Shown here piece by piece: positions 1 through 10,560 of a stretch of DNA of 64,000 nt. The notes beneath the pieces are model-generated. The model was not told the origin of the DNA. It saw only the letters and a program-made list of their open reading frames with translations, and made no database searches. The stretch is from contig JARHVA010000667.1 in assembly GCA_037957365.1 (NCBI GenBank), positions 746,501 through 810,500 on the forward strand. The letters are read 5' to 3'. Made by a program: the position numbers and the translations under genes. Each line of letters opens with the position of its first letter. The stretch's first letter is position 1. This stretch comes from Torreya grandis. Taxonomy: Eukaryota; Streptophyta; Pinopsida; Cupressales; Taxaceae.

Positions 1-1448
1 ACATCAGTTACCCTGAAAATGCGTCCAATTACAAAGCATGACTAACTTGACTATAACAACTCAAAAAATATTTAATTAACCTAATAAAAAGACTTTGACT
101 CTTTTTCTTTTTTTTCCAATATTGACATGTTTTTTAAAATTTTTGATTTTTGACTCCTTTACAAGACATTTAAATGATGTAATTCAAGACTACATAATCT
201 TAACTTTTCATCTCTAAAAATTGGACACTTTGACTTGCATACTACTAAACTATTAAATTAAACTAAAACCATCTACTAGACTTGCTCATATATCGAGCCT
301 ATATATTGGCGATTATCTTTAACAAATTTATATCCTAAAACTATAAAATATTAGATTCAAAACTTGAAAATTGACTATGAAAATTCATTTGATCGACTAT
401 TGTACTGAGAATAAATAAAACAAGAGTTACTAATATAAAAGATTGGATTCAAAACTTAAAACTACAAATTATTCAAACCATGGGTTGATGTAATGTGACA
501 GCTATGAACCAGATATGTACATGGTTTTACTAGTAAAGCAGGTTGCATGGCACAATGGACTCTGAGCTTTGTTAGATGCATGCAAATTAGATCGCTATTC
601 TCCAAGTAGAATGCAAAAATCATATCATGCAGATCACGTCACTTTTTTTTAGGATATGTTTCACAAAAATATTCACATCAATTCGTCTGAATCATACAAT
701 CCATAACTGGCATATTACATTGATCTAAGATGAGCAGAAATTTGATTTAACTTAAGTAGTTCATCAAGCTTGATGAGATTTATGACATGAGCACAAAGAG
801 AATAATCTACTGAGTGTATGTCACTTTTGATGCCAGATTTGTATACATTAATGAATTCTACCAATCAAAGCATAAAACTATAATTCACTTGACCTCCACT
901 ATGGATTAGACATAGCTTTGAGACCATATGTGAGAAGTGCACAATATCATTATTGATTAATCATGGAGCTGAAGACAACAAAATAAAACATTGAACTTAT
1001 ATCATATTATTCAACATATCATGAGAACAATGCAATGGCTAATATATAGCCATTGAGATAGCCAAACAACCTCCTAAAATATAAAAAGGTCAAATAACAA
1101 ATAACCCATTAATAGAATTACAGGTATAACAAACTAACCATTAACATAGATAATACAACAAACTAATAAGTGTTATTTACCATATGGTAAATAACCAACC
1201 AATATAAATAGTATTCTACTTAATGGTAACTCACCACGTAAATACTATCCTTAACATTCTTATGCTTAAACCTTACAAGAAACCCTAACACCCACAAATT
1301 TATGAAATTGCTGCACTTGTCGGGCTCATTTCTAGCATGGCTTTAGTGGACCGACATAGGTTGCCAGCATAGAGCCATTCTGATCATAGATTCATCGAAC
1401 CATTAAAGGATCATGCGATCATTACTTTGTCTTACAATTTTTCATAAA

Positions 1449-1500
1449 GTCACTGTTTTTATTTCTATTCCAACATTCGAGGTGCCACTAATGGTTAATA
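1449..1500. repeat. Short dispersed direct repeat, copy 1 (copy 2 at 2755-2805)
   Basis: Both copies run from GTCACT through a pyrimidine-rich stretch into a near-identical core resembling GAGGTGCCACTAATGGTTA. They are about 1.3 kb apart in the same orientation. They may be remnants of LTR or MITE ends, but neither flank gives a clear element boundary. Confidence 0.4.
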
Positions 1501-3767
1501 TTGAACTCAACAAACGTATGGGAAGATAATGGAAGGATAGTTTATTTTCTTTGACACATTTTACCTTTACCTCACATTGATGTCAAATTCAATTACTTAC
1601 AAAAATGCACCATTGAAATTTACTGCCATGCTTTTCCATGTATTGGAATGATAAATAGAGCCAAAGCATGCCATCCCGCCACCCCTACCAGCCTTGTCGG
1701 GTCTAGTGTTTCCTTCAACGTCAGCTTATCTGCACGCCATTCAAATTCTAAATAAGTACAGAAACAAATCCGTAAATCAAAAAATATGAAGTACATAAAG
1801 AGTGCACAAGCCATAGGTTATGGCGGACCTGATGCCACCAAAGATGAAGAAAAGAGTGGAAATAAACTCAGCCAGATAAGCCTTGAAGGCCTTGAAGTAG
1901 AAGGTATAGTCGAACCTATCGAACACTATTTTAATAGACCAGACATCATGCTTGTCCTACCATACAAATGAGTGTAGGTGTATAATTACTTAGTGGGGTG
2001 CATGCTTGTCCTACTCTACAGATTGTATTAATAGACTAGACTATTTACATAGAATATCAGATCGCAACTGGTCTTGAGCTTGGAATATCAAAAGCTGGGT
2101 GAAAGTTGGCAAAGATTATGCAGTTTGGATTTAAATCTCAAAAAACCTTCGCGTAACATGAAAGAGTTCCAAATCCCAGTACGTAATCAAAGGCCACCAA
2201 TGGAAAACATTTAAAATAACCATCATAGCAGCTCCCAGAAAAATTTGTATGCTCAATTTACTTCCTTACGCTTAATTTTTTATTTTTCTTTAAAATTTAG
2301 GATTTTAAGCACTAGACAAAAAGTGCATTAAATTGTGTGTAAAGATGGCATCGACACCTACAATTTTGTTGCCACATAAATCAGATAAAATTTTGAAACC
2401 CTACGCCTCTTTAAAATATAGAGCAGAGAAGAAAAGATGCAGCAAAACTGAGCAGACTTAATCTGATTCTTCTTCATTAAGATGAACAATGGACAAAATA
2501 GTAGCGCAACAGAGATTAAAGTTCAAATAGATGCTTGGACCAAAAAAATAGTGAAATGAAAATTTATGCAATCAATACTTACGATAGTTGAGGTGTCAAG
2601 AGGAAATGCAAAACCCGAATGAAGCGCAACAAGAAGTCACTAATTAATTGAAATGGCGACGCATTTTCAGGGACTATGCAGCTCCTTAATTGAAGTTAGC
2701 ATTACATGTAACTAGTAGGCCTCATTAATCATATCACCATCAGCCACTTGTAACGTCACTATTTTTCTCTCTCTTCTCACATTTGAGGTGCCACCAATGA
2801 TTAGAGAATAAAACTTTAATGTATATTTAATATTTTTATGTGTATTTTAATAATCTAGCAAGATAAAGTTTAGTGGTGAAGGTATCAAATTATATTAATA
2901 TTAAGGTGATAAGATATTGAGGTCCTAAAGTCTTATCTTGTTGCTTCCATTCATCCATATTGTCAATAAATTACCTCTTAAAAATAAAAAATTACATCTC
3001 TTTTGACATTCTTTACACCATCCGGACAAATATGAGTTATATCTGTTAGATATATGACAACAAAATTATTTGTTAAATCTTTTTGTAATGTGATTTGAAC
3101 CTCTCTTCTTGAGAGGAAGGTGTGAAGGGGAAACATTAAAAATCAAGGAGTCAAATCCCTGTTTCTAAAAAGAATTCCACCATGTTCTATTTTTAAGAAG
3201 GAAAATTCTAATAGTGTTTTTCCACTCTATTTTTAAGAAGAATCTTTAATAGTACTATGTTAATTAGGTGTATTTATCAAAATTAATTAAAACATTATAA
3301 TAACAAGAGCCACATAACGGTTAGTCCTTGTCATTTTAGTTGAGAAGCAACTTTATAAAATTACAATATAGTATAAATACTAAATTTTAATTAGAATTAT
3401 CCTAATACAATTTAAGGATGTTTTGTATAATTAAAATATGCTACAATATAGTGTTAATCTAATCTAAAAAAAATAATAAAAATATTATTGAATGTTCTAC
3501 TATGAATTTGTACATTGGATGATATTTTTAATAGCTATGTTTGTTATTGTTGTATAAATTGCTCTTGAGTTTAAGAACATAGTAACTACCATCTTGTATT
3601 TGAATCATTTTAATATTTATATAAACTTCATAATCTAATTAATTTCATTGGGTAGTTAAATTAGAAGAACAATTATATTAATATAAAATTCATAGTTTAA
3701 AATTGTGATCTCATTTTTCATATCTAAATATTGAGATATTAGTTATTGATCTTGATTCTTGTATTTT

Positions 3768-3770
<3 letters not shown>

Positions 3771-3825
<55 letters not shown>
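3771..3825. repeat. (TA)n microsatellite
   Basis: An uninterrupted run of alternating TA of about 54 bp sits inside a very AT-rich region. It is a simple sequence repeat and probably polymorphic. Confidence 0.95.
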
Positions 3826-3828
<3 letters not shown>

Positions 3829-5308
3829 TGTAATTATGTCATTATACACATAAATATATCTATATTACATATATTTAAATTTATTTATGATAAAGCACGA
3901 TAAAAATTATAAATAAACTAAGTATAAATACGTTGAAGTATATATTTTAAATCGAAATAAATATTTATATATATAAATAATCGATCTTCCATTTTTGTAA
4001 AGTTTATAATGAAAATATGAAAAATAAAAAATAAAATTAAGTAAATCCAAAAATAAAATTATATTGAAATTATATTTGATTGATCAAGTTTAAACAAAAT
4101 ATATTACTTTAAAAATTTTAAATCAAAAATAAAATATCTAAATTAATATTATTAAAAATATTTATAAAATAATTATAATTATTATAATTTATTTAAATTT
4201 AACTTAGTGTCAATATTTTTAAATTAAAATTAAAATTCATACATAAATATTATAATTGATTTGAACATACACTTGCATATTAATTATGTCTAGAAATATC
4301 ACATGATTAATATGTAAGACGCATATTTATGTGCCAATGTTAACAACATTTCCATTGTTTTCCTTTGTTTTGCTACATATTATTTGTTTGTTAAAGGATT
4401 AGTTAACAAAAACTAGCCAAATAAACTCTAATACAGGATTTTGGTATATTTTATTTAACACTCTTGGTTAGAAATAATAAACTATATATTTCCATTGACT
4501 TACTGTAGATCCCAACAGCCACTGCAGTTTTGTGCTCCCCTGCTAAGGTTTTCAGTCACTCCATCTTTTCAAATCAAAATCGATTCACCTTATTCACGAT
4601 ATATATCTTTCACGTTTGATGTCCTTTCAAAATCCCTTATGTCTGGTAGAATGGTATTTGTGAAAACTAATTCCTAGCTAGTTTGTAAACAATTGAAAGA
4701 AAGACTTCAACTGTCTTTAATGAGATGTTGAATTCTGTGGGAAAACAGGGTTGCTTAAGGAGAAATTCGTCAAAATTAAAATTATATTTAGCTACCATGT
4801 GGATGATGTGAAGTGGAGGAAAAATTCAAACATTGGAAGTGTAAACCATGGCATTCAAAAAGAATTTTTGATATATGTTTCTAAATTTAGTTGTTCAAAG
4901 AAAAAACAATTTTCTACCATGTATCCACATCAACAAGCTTCCTTTGTCCCAGACTGAAATTGAGTTAGTTAAAGGAAAAAAATTTGACAGAATAAAGTGT
5001 GGTCCACTTTAAGGGTATATATAGATGCTTAATAGGATTTCTATTTTCTTTTGAAAGTGTTGTTCCCAAAATCAACTACGCTCATTTTTGGAACAATCCC
5101 TACGGAATTCGTCTATTTCATGTTTTCTCTTTAAGTTTGTTTTTCGAGGTAAGTTTTTGTTGTTCTCGTGTTTGCTCCACTAGCCTCATTCAAAGTTCGT
5201 GACATTCCCTTAATTGCATTTTCTCAAAAACGTGAAAATCGTTACAATCTCGATGCGATCAGAGGACAAAGTTTTCATTTCCCAAAGTGAGTGTTTTATG
5301 GCGTTTCC

Positions 5309-5552
5309 ATGCAACAGTGGCATTTTTTGCTGCCACTGCATTTGTTTTGCATCTTTTGGTCTCTTCCATGTAGGAGCGGCAAATTTTGCCACCCATGCAT
5401 CCTCGTTTCCTCTCTTCCAGGTGCAAGGGTGATGATTTTTGCCGCCCTTACACGTTCTTCTTCTTCAAACATGCGTCGACGGTAATTTTTGCCGCCTATG
5501 CACAAGAACTTCTCTAATATGCAAGGGCGGCAATTTTTTTCGCCCCTACATA
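5309..5552 (+). repeat. Array of five tandem GC-tipped inverted repeats (hairpins)
   Basis: Five units begin near 5309, 5368, 5421, 5471 and 5519, a period of about 50-60 bp. Each has a left arm like TGCAAGGGCGGCAA, a T-rich loop and a right arm like TTGCCGCCCCTGCA, so each can fold on itself. Linkers are pyrimidine-rich (CTTC/TTCC runs). Units have diverged in sequence but the pairing is largely kept. Reading frames crossing this region on both strands are by-products of the palindromes. Confidence 0.8.
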
Positions 5553-6043
5553 CCTTCTCCTTGTTTTTCCAAACTCTGTGAAATTTTCATTTTTCTTATT
5601 TTTTGCACCCGCTCCCCTTTTCTTTCATTTTTTGATCTGCTCTCGCCTCAGCATTTTCAAGCACATTTCCATAATCATGATCATCAAATGTGCAGTTTTT
5701 CCAGATTGCTAATTTTTTTCCTAATTGCACAATCATGATTCTTACTGCAATTTTTCTAAAGGATCCCTCTTCATCAACGTCTTTTCAACAAAAGTTCTTC
5801 CAGATCACAGAAGTTTCTCTGAAGAAGTCGAAGATAATGAAGAAGACTGGGAATAAAGATTGAAGCTGTTCTTCCATGCTTTATTGAAAATGCACTTTGT
5901 AATTGACTTGGGACATTTTCACGTGTACTTTTGTAATATGTAATTACATGTGAAAAATTCAAAAAATATTTCAAAGTCAACGCTGACTCATCTTTGACTA
6001 GGTTTTCAATATTTTAATCTTTTTAATTTTGAAGGTTTCTCCC

Positions 6044-6054
6044 TATATATAGAG
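6044..6054 (+). promoter_or_regulatory. TATA box of a pararetrovirus-like or LTR promoter
   Basis: TATATATAGAG lies in the context CTCCCTATATATAGAGGGAACC. Upstream within about 70 bp are TGACTCA and TGACTA words that resemble activation-sequence half sites. The arrangement resembles the 35S-type promoters of caulimoviruses and also many plant LTRs. The start site would fall near 6075-6085. Confidence 0.55.
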
Positions 6055-6128
6055 GGAACCTCTTTTGTAAATATATATCTCTGGATAATTGAGAGCAAAA
6101 ACTTTGCTGAAATTGAGACACTTCTTAA

Positions 6129-6460
6129 GACTTTGTGCTCAACTTGTAAATCATATTTTATCGAATGAATGAGAAACAAGTTTATTTCAGACTTTGTGTT
6201 GAAGTAATTTGTGTTATTTAGGAAATAGTTCTTATGTCATTTTACTTGATAATCTCTTATGTGTTCGATTTAATAAGCAAAGTGTGTGTGTTGACATTAT
6301 CTGAAGACGTTTCTAAAAGGTAAAAGAAAGACTTTGAGCTACTTTTATCTTGGTGATCTTTTTATCTATTGTAGTTTTAGGCAAAGACTTTGTGCTTTGT
6401 TTCACTCTATGATTATGCGTATACCGAATCAGTGAAGGAGGCAACAGAAGACTTTGTGCT
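6129..6460 (+). repeat. Five dispersed GACTTTGTGCT words downstream of the TATA
   Basis: Copies begin at 6129, 6190, 6330, 6386 and 6450. All are on the plus strand and match GACTTTGTGCT with at most one or two changes. Related weaker words occur at about 6109 and 6478. Three of the four gaps are about 56-64 bp. They lie in what would be the transcribed leader of the TATA at 6044. Confidence 0.65.
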
Positions 6461-6784
6461 TACGTGGGTTTCCTTGTGAACTTTGTTACCTACTTCAGGG
6501 GATTTTCTGCTCTATACTGGATATCATTCCTGAAAGAGGAGGAATGTTCCTAGCCAACGACCAGGTCTCTCTCTTTTGTTCCTTGGACATCACCTCTGAA
6601 AAAAGAGAGGTGGATGTTGTTATACTACCCTGAGTATTATTTTCTACTTACTTATATATACATATAGCGTATAAATATTCATAGGGAACCTCCCCTTGAT
6701 GAGAGGAGAGATTTACCTCGTTTAGATGTGGTAAACCCACACTTTTTGTGGTGTAAATCTCCTTGTGTTGTGGCTGATATACCC

Positions 6785-6814
6785 ATTTTGTCATCAATTA
6801 GTTGACGACAAAAT
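6785..6814. repeat. Hairpin with 13-bp arms at the LTR 3' edge
   Basis: ATTTTGTCATCAA and TTGACGACAAAAT are inverted copies with one mismatch around a TTAG loop, twelve bases before the proposed LTR end. A second inverted repeat (GAGATTTAC ... GTAAATCTC) surrounding CCACAC-TTTTT-GTGG lies just upstream (about 6707-6765). Confidence 0.75.
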
Positions 6815-7060
6815 ATTCACCCAACAAAAAGCATGTTTACATTTAAAAAACAAAATAGGTATACACAGAAGGCCAAACAGTTTTGAAACTATTCGATCCT
6901 GAGCGAGGGAGCTATCTGAACCAATACCTAACAGAGTTATCCTAAGACTTGCAAAGCTCTCTCCTTTTACTCTGAGCATTCGATAGTAGTGAATGAACCC
7001 CAAACTCTTCTTGAATAAATAATTGGGAGAGATTTTCCACCAATTCAAGGAGTAACCAGT

Positions 7061-7153
7061 TATAAATAACAGGAAACCTAGGGTTCTTGGATGACAGCAC
7101 CATCCAACTAGGCAAAGTGACAAAAGCAAAGATGCTTTGATCGTGTCACGTCA
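7061..7153 (-). promoter_or_regulatory. Possible pararetroviral promoter remnant on the minus strand
   Basis: On the minus strand a TGACGTGACA word (7153-7144) is followed about 80 bases later by TTATTTATAAC (7069-7060). TGACG words upstream of TATA recall the as-1 element of caulimovirus promoters. The position, downstream of the polymerase end, is where the intergenic promoter lies in circular Caulimoviridae genomes. Evidence is limited to these two short motifs. Confidence 0.25.
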
Positions 7154-7499
7154 AAAGGGGCACTGTCTAGGGAGCATCGCATAACAGCTAAGAGGCCGAC
7201 AGGCCACCCCCACCACAAGTGTTACTACCTGCTTTATTGGATTCCCTACTCAAATCATCAAGTACTACGAGCACATGCCCCTGTCGAATCAAAACTTTTA
7301 TAAAAAACAAATAGCATTTCGCAGTTGTAAACGGTAGAGGATAGGCCCACTCTACTAGCCAAGACAAGCCCTTTCCATGGGTCACATGGTGTGATTTGTT
7401 GGATCACATTCCAAGATTTGCTTTTGCAGTTAAATCATCTACATCACCGTATTAAAGGGACAACGAACAACCCTTGAAAGGGCCCATCCATGCTTCCTG

Positions 7500-8165
7500 C
7501 TAGGGACTCCCATAAGGGCTTTCAATGGACATGTCAATGCTTATGCCATCTGAATCTTCATACCTATGATAAGTGTCATGGACATAGTCATCCCATGAGT
7601 ATGCATGTGATTCATGAAGGTCAGGGATCAATCTTTCAATTTTATCAAGGTGCCTGGGATTTACCGCAAGAAATTCATTGCTTAATATGGTATCAGCATC
7701 TTTTGAAAGTTCACAAAACTTTATTTGAAATGTATATCTAACTTTTTTGTTCTTGTGGTTATATATACAATCTTTGAAACAAAACTTAAATTCTATTTCA
7801 TCATACAGGGGACCACCGGTAAATTTGAACAACATATTAGTATCATAAACATCTAATTATTCATGGATGACAAGAATCTTGAACCAGGGACTTAAAGTTG
7901 TTGGTGCATATTCTTCAAGCCATTGATCGCATGTTAACTTTTCCCATTGATCATATGACATATCAACTGGTCTGTCATGAAAGCTTCTTGTAAGCAGATT
8001 GGTGCTCATATAGATATAGATTTCTCCATAGAAAATTGCCTTTGCTTTGATCAGTATGAACTCTGCAAGTGATAATTATTCCTCAAGTATCTTGATATTT
8101 TTGTGATCCATATCACAGAATCTAGTCCATCTACTTCCATTAGCATCAAGAAAGTTCCTTTAGGC
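7500..8165 (-). pseudogene. Unidentified C-terminal region downstream of pararetroviral RNase H
   Basis: The clearest open part is 7835-7500 (111 codons), starting MLFKFTGGPLYDEIEFKFCF and ending in an acidic, His/Tyr-rich tail (SWDDYVHDTYHRYEDSDG). Upstream, to 8165, short frames separated by stops appear to continue the same coding region, and composition is similar to the RT part. I do not recognise the domain. It could be the polyprotein C terminus or a separate downstream ORF such as a transactivator-like protein. No signal peptide or membrane segment is visible. Confidence 0.4.
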
Positions 8166-8170
8166 ATTAA

Positions 8171-9090
8171 CTAAGAAATATTTTGACAAAAAAATTCAAT
8201 AGCAAGCCCAGGGAGTTCTTTGATTTGAGTTTCTGCATGGATAAGAAGCCATTCTTTCATTCTTTCTTTTTCTTGTTGAGTAAGATCTTTTGGAACAGTA
8301 TCGTAATCAAAATTATCAGGGCCTTCATTACCCTGAAACATCAAAACATGATTAATACAAAACTTATGAGAATACCATTTCAATCCTTCTATAAACATCA
8401 AATCAGCTAAACAATTAGCAGTTCCTTTCTTGTATTGAACATCAAACTTAAAGTTAGAAAACCATATTGCCCATCTAGTCATTATCTGGTTCCCAACTTG
8501 TTGGGTGTGGGGTTTTCTAATGATAGATTCAAATCGTAACAAATATGTCCTCAAGAGAAATTTCTTTGGGAGCAAAAAGATCCTTAGTTTGAACATGCAT
8601 AGCTTGGCTGATAATAGTTCTTTTTTAGTGGAATGGTAATTCTTTTACGCTGGGTTCCATGTTCCACTGCAGTAATAGCAGACTTCTTCTATGTCATCTT
8701 TAGTTTTTTTAGAAGTAATATGCCATATTCTTCATCTAAAGCATATGTTTTCAAAATCATTAAACCTTCTCCTGACAGTTTAAAATTTGGTAGTTCTTTG
8801 ACTTTTTTCTTGATTCCCTGTGTCATTTCAGTAATCCATGGGCTTGAGTCTTTTCTTAACCTTTTTTGTAATATTTTCTTATCTTTGGTCTGATCTTTAT
8901 AGAACAGAGAGCAGTGATTCAGAGATCCAAGGAATCTCTGTAATTGGGTTTTGTCTTTTATTTCATTTTGGAATCTTTCTAAAGACTGAAAAATATGAGG
9001 TTGTAATGCAATCTTATTTTGACATATATTTAACCCAAGAAATTCAATCTCTGTCTTGCCTATCTCCATTTTCTTATCACTTAAGACCAA
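8171..9090 (-). pseudogene. Pararetroviral RT thumb/connection and RNase H
   Basis: The 9090-8689 frame holds the RT C-terminal part (IEFLGLNI, then LQRFLGSLNH). This is followed by the start of RNase H, where the usual TDAS has decayed to TYAL. The 8596-8171 frame holds the RNase H C-terminal part (WAIWFSNFKFDVQY, then GTANCLADLM), whose ADL..R-type ending is partly lost. RNase H removes the RNA template during DNA synthesis. Two or more frameshifts separate the halves, and the first catalytic Asp is not present as read. Confidence 0.65.
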
Positions 9091-9099
9091 CCCATTTTG

Positions 9100-9757
9100 G
9101 TTACAAAAATCAGCATTTTTTTCAAATGTATAAGATGACTATTTAAATCTTTTGAAAGAACTAATATATCATCAATATAGACAACAAAATGCTTAGCATG
9201 GCCAAATATTCCATCCATCCTTTTTGAAATTCAAAGGGAGCATTTTTCAGGCGAAAGGTATAACCTTCCACTCATAAATGCCTATCTAAGACTGGCAAGA
9301 CAAATGCAATTTTATAAGTATCTTTAGGTTCCATTGCAATTTACCAAAATCCGCTTTTCAAGTCAAACTTAGGAAAAATGCAACATTCCTTCAGCTTATG
9401 AACAGTCTTGTTAGGAATTGGATGTCTGACAAGGATAAGCCAATCATTGATCTTTTTATAATTTATTACTAGTCTCATTTTCCCTCTTTTTTGTTCTGAG
9501 TGTTTATTCACATCGAATGCAGGGGAAGGCCATTCACTATGGCTTTTCTATATCAAATCCTTCTTCAACAATTCTTTGATCTCTTCTTCTCCTATTTTAA
9601 TTTGAGAAGGGGAGAAAGGAATAGTGTTAGATTTGATACCTCGGGTATGATCAATGCTAGGTTTTAGATCAAGAGAAACAGTATGTTTACACTTATCCCA
9701 AAACCTTATGGGATCATCATCACAAAATATTTTGATCTTTGTTATGACAGTATTCAT
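9100..9757 (-). pseudogene. Pararetroviral reverse transcriptase core, frameshifted
   Basis: The region starts with a conserved N-terminal RT stretch (PFSPSQIKIGEEEIKELL, 9757-9548). It continues in shifting frames to the catalytic YIDD box at about 9169-9180, preceded by a hydrophobic VV. A YIDD box followed by a segment like ILVLSKD is typical of pararetrovirus and gypsy RT palm domains; the flanks here fit Caulimoviridae better. At least two frame changes lie between 9547 and 9190. It would have copied pregenomic RNA into DNA in the viral particle or cytoplasm. Confidence 0.65.
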
Positions 9758-9781
9758 GATATCTCTTCTCTTTTCAAAATC

Positions 9782-10556
9782 TTATAATGTCCTGTAAATC
9801 TTCATCTGCAATTTCATGTCTTCTTCTTCATAGGGTCTTGTGGCAATTCTTACAATTGCATGGGTTTTTCTAGGAATTTGGTGTTCATTACCAAAGAAGC
9901 TTAAAGACAAGTATTTGTTGTGAACAGTATAAAGCATAAATTGATTCGGGAAGTTCATTCCTAAAATAATATTTGTCGACATCTTATCGAACATCCATAA
10001 TTTTACATATGCCTTAATGCCATTTGCTTCAAAGAGTACTCTAGGAGCAACTTTATTTATAGTAGTCCTTGACCCATTGATAGCAATAAAATCTAACGAA
10101 GCATCTTGCCACAAGTACTTTGGGATAGCGCCATGCTTTAAAATACTCATATTTGCTCCAGTATTGATTAAACAATCTCGGATCAATAAGCCATTGTTTG
10201 GATCAATGATGTTTACTGAGATAATGATTTCTTTTTGTTCTTCAGCGTAGAAACATCCTTGGTTAGGAGGAACTTCTTCAGGGTTGTTTTCCTCTATAGA
10301 ATCCTCAGAAAATTTTATTAATTCAACAAATTCTATTTTTGATTTTATAGCTTTGAGGATTTCAACAGGGGGCTTTTGGTATCTTATCAGGGTCTTTGTG
10401 CTTGGATTCTTAGGCTTAGCTTTTTGTTTTCTATTCCATTCGTATTGTGCATATAACATTGGGTTGTCATGAAAGTCACCTTATTGCAATGTTTCACCAT
10501 ACGTGTTGCGTAATTGGGTAAGTTCATCTTGATAGATAAAGATGAGATGAAGAGAG
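9782..10556 (-). pseudogene. Pararetroviral aspartic protease region
   Basis: An open stretch of about 225 codons (10459 down to 9782) continues upstream to about 10556 through one stop. It contains the retropepsin signature around INTGANMSIL, where the expected catalytic Asp of D(T/S)GA is Asn. A downstream ILGMNF segment matches the second conserved protease motif (ILG). The upstream portion is charged and low in complexity (KQKAKPKNPS), like the linker before protease in caulimovirid polyproteins. The Asp-to-Asn change would remove peptidase activity. Confidence is good for the family and high for loss of function. Confidence 0.7.
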
Positions 10557-10560
10557 AGCT

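Larger units (their letters stand above)
1..4990. other. AT-rich intergenic DNA, no gene recognised
   Basis: Only short chance reading frames (about 60 codons) occur here, with no domain I can recognise. The stretch is strongly AT-rich, especially 3300-4400. It contains a pair of short direct repeats, a distant inverted 15-mer and one TA microsatellite, listed separately where they can be supported. The composition fits old decayed repeats or intergenic spacer. Confidence 0.6.
4998..6826 (+). mobile_element. Candidate solo LTR, about 1.83 kb
   Basis: The segment starts TGTGGTCCAC and ends ATTCACCCAACA, so it has TG...CA ends. It is flanked by near-matching 5-mers, TAAAG on the left and AAAAG on the right, which could be a target-site duplication with one change. 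Inside, an upstream part carries tandem hairpins (5309-5552), then a TATA region (6044), then an untranslated stretch with repeated GACTTTGTGCT words, in the order expected of U3-R-U5. No internal coding domain or second LTR is visible, so it would be a solo LTR. An alternative is that part of it is the intergenic promoter region of the neighbouring pararetrovirus, but the TATA points away from that element's coding strand. Confidence 0.42.
7480..10560 (-). mobile_element. Endogenous pararetrovirus (Caulimoviridae-type) fragment, degenerate
   Basis: On the minus strand, in 5' to 3' order, there is a retropepsin-like protease, a reverse transcriptase with a YIDD box, an RNase H with the caulimovirid-style end, and an unidentified C-terminal region. 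The protease-RT-RNase H order without integrase or flanking LTRs fits integrated pararetroviral DNA, not a gypsy element. Frameshifts and stops interrupt every part, and the capsid/movement portion is not visible upstream of about 10560. The piece is therefore an old, inactive fragment. Genus-level assignment was not attempted; gymnosperm and angiosperm genomes both hold such copies. Confidence 0.75.

Noticed and set aside
1620..1971. Possible small gene on either strand
   Set aside because: Only ~60 codons, no homology recognised, no promoter or splice context.
5210..5738. Overlapping frames on both strands, 60-99 codons
   Set aside because: They run through the tandem hairpins and CT-rich linkers, have no domains and mirror each other on opposite strands.
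6794..7129. Minus-strand 111-codon ORF
   Set aside because: It crosses the proposed LTR edge and hairpin, has no recognisable domain and is hydrophobic by composition.
7688..7696. TGGTATCAG resembling an initiator-Met tRNA primer site
   Set aside because: It has no LTR edge beside it and falls inside the decayed pararetroviral coding region on the other strand.
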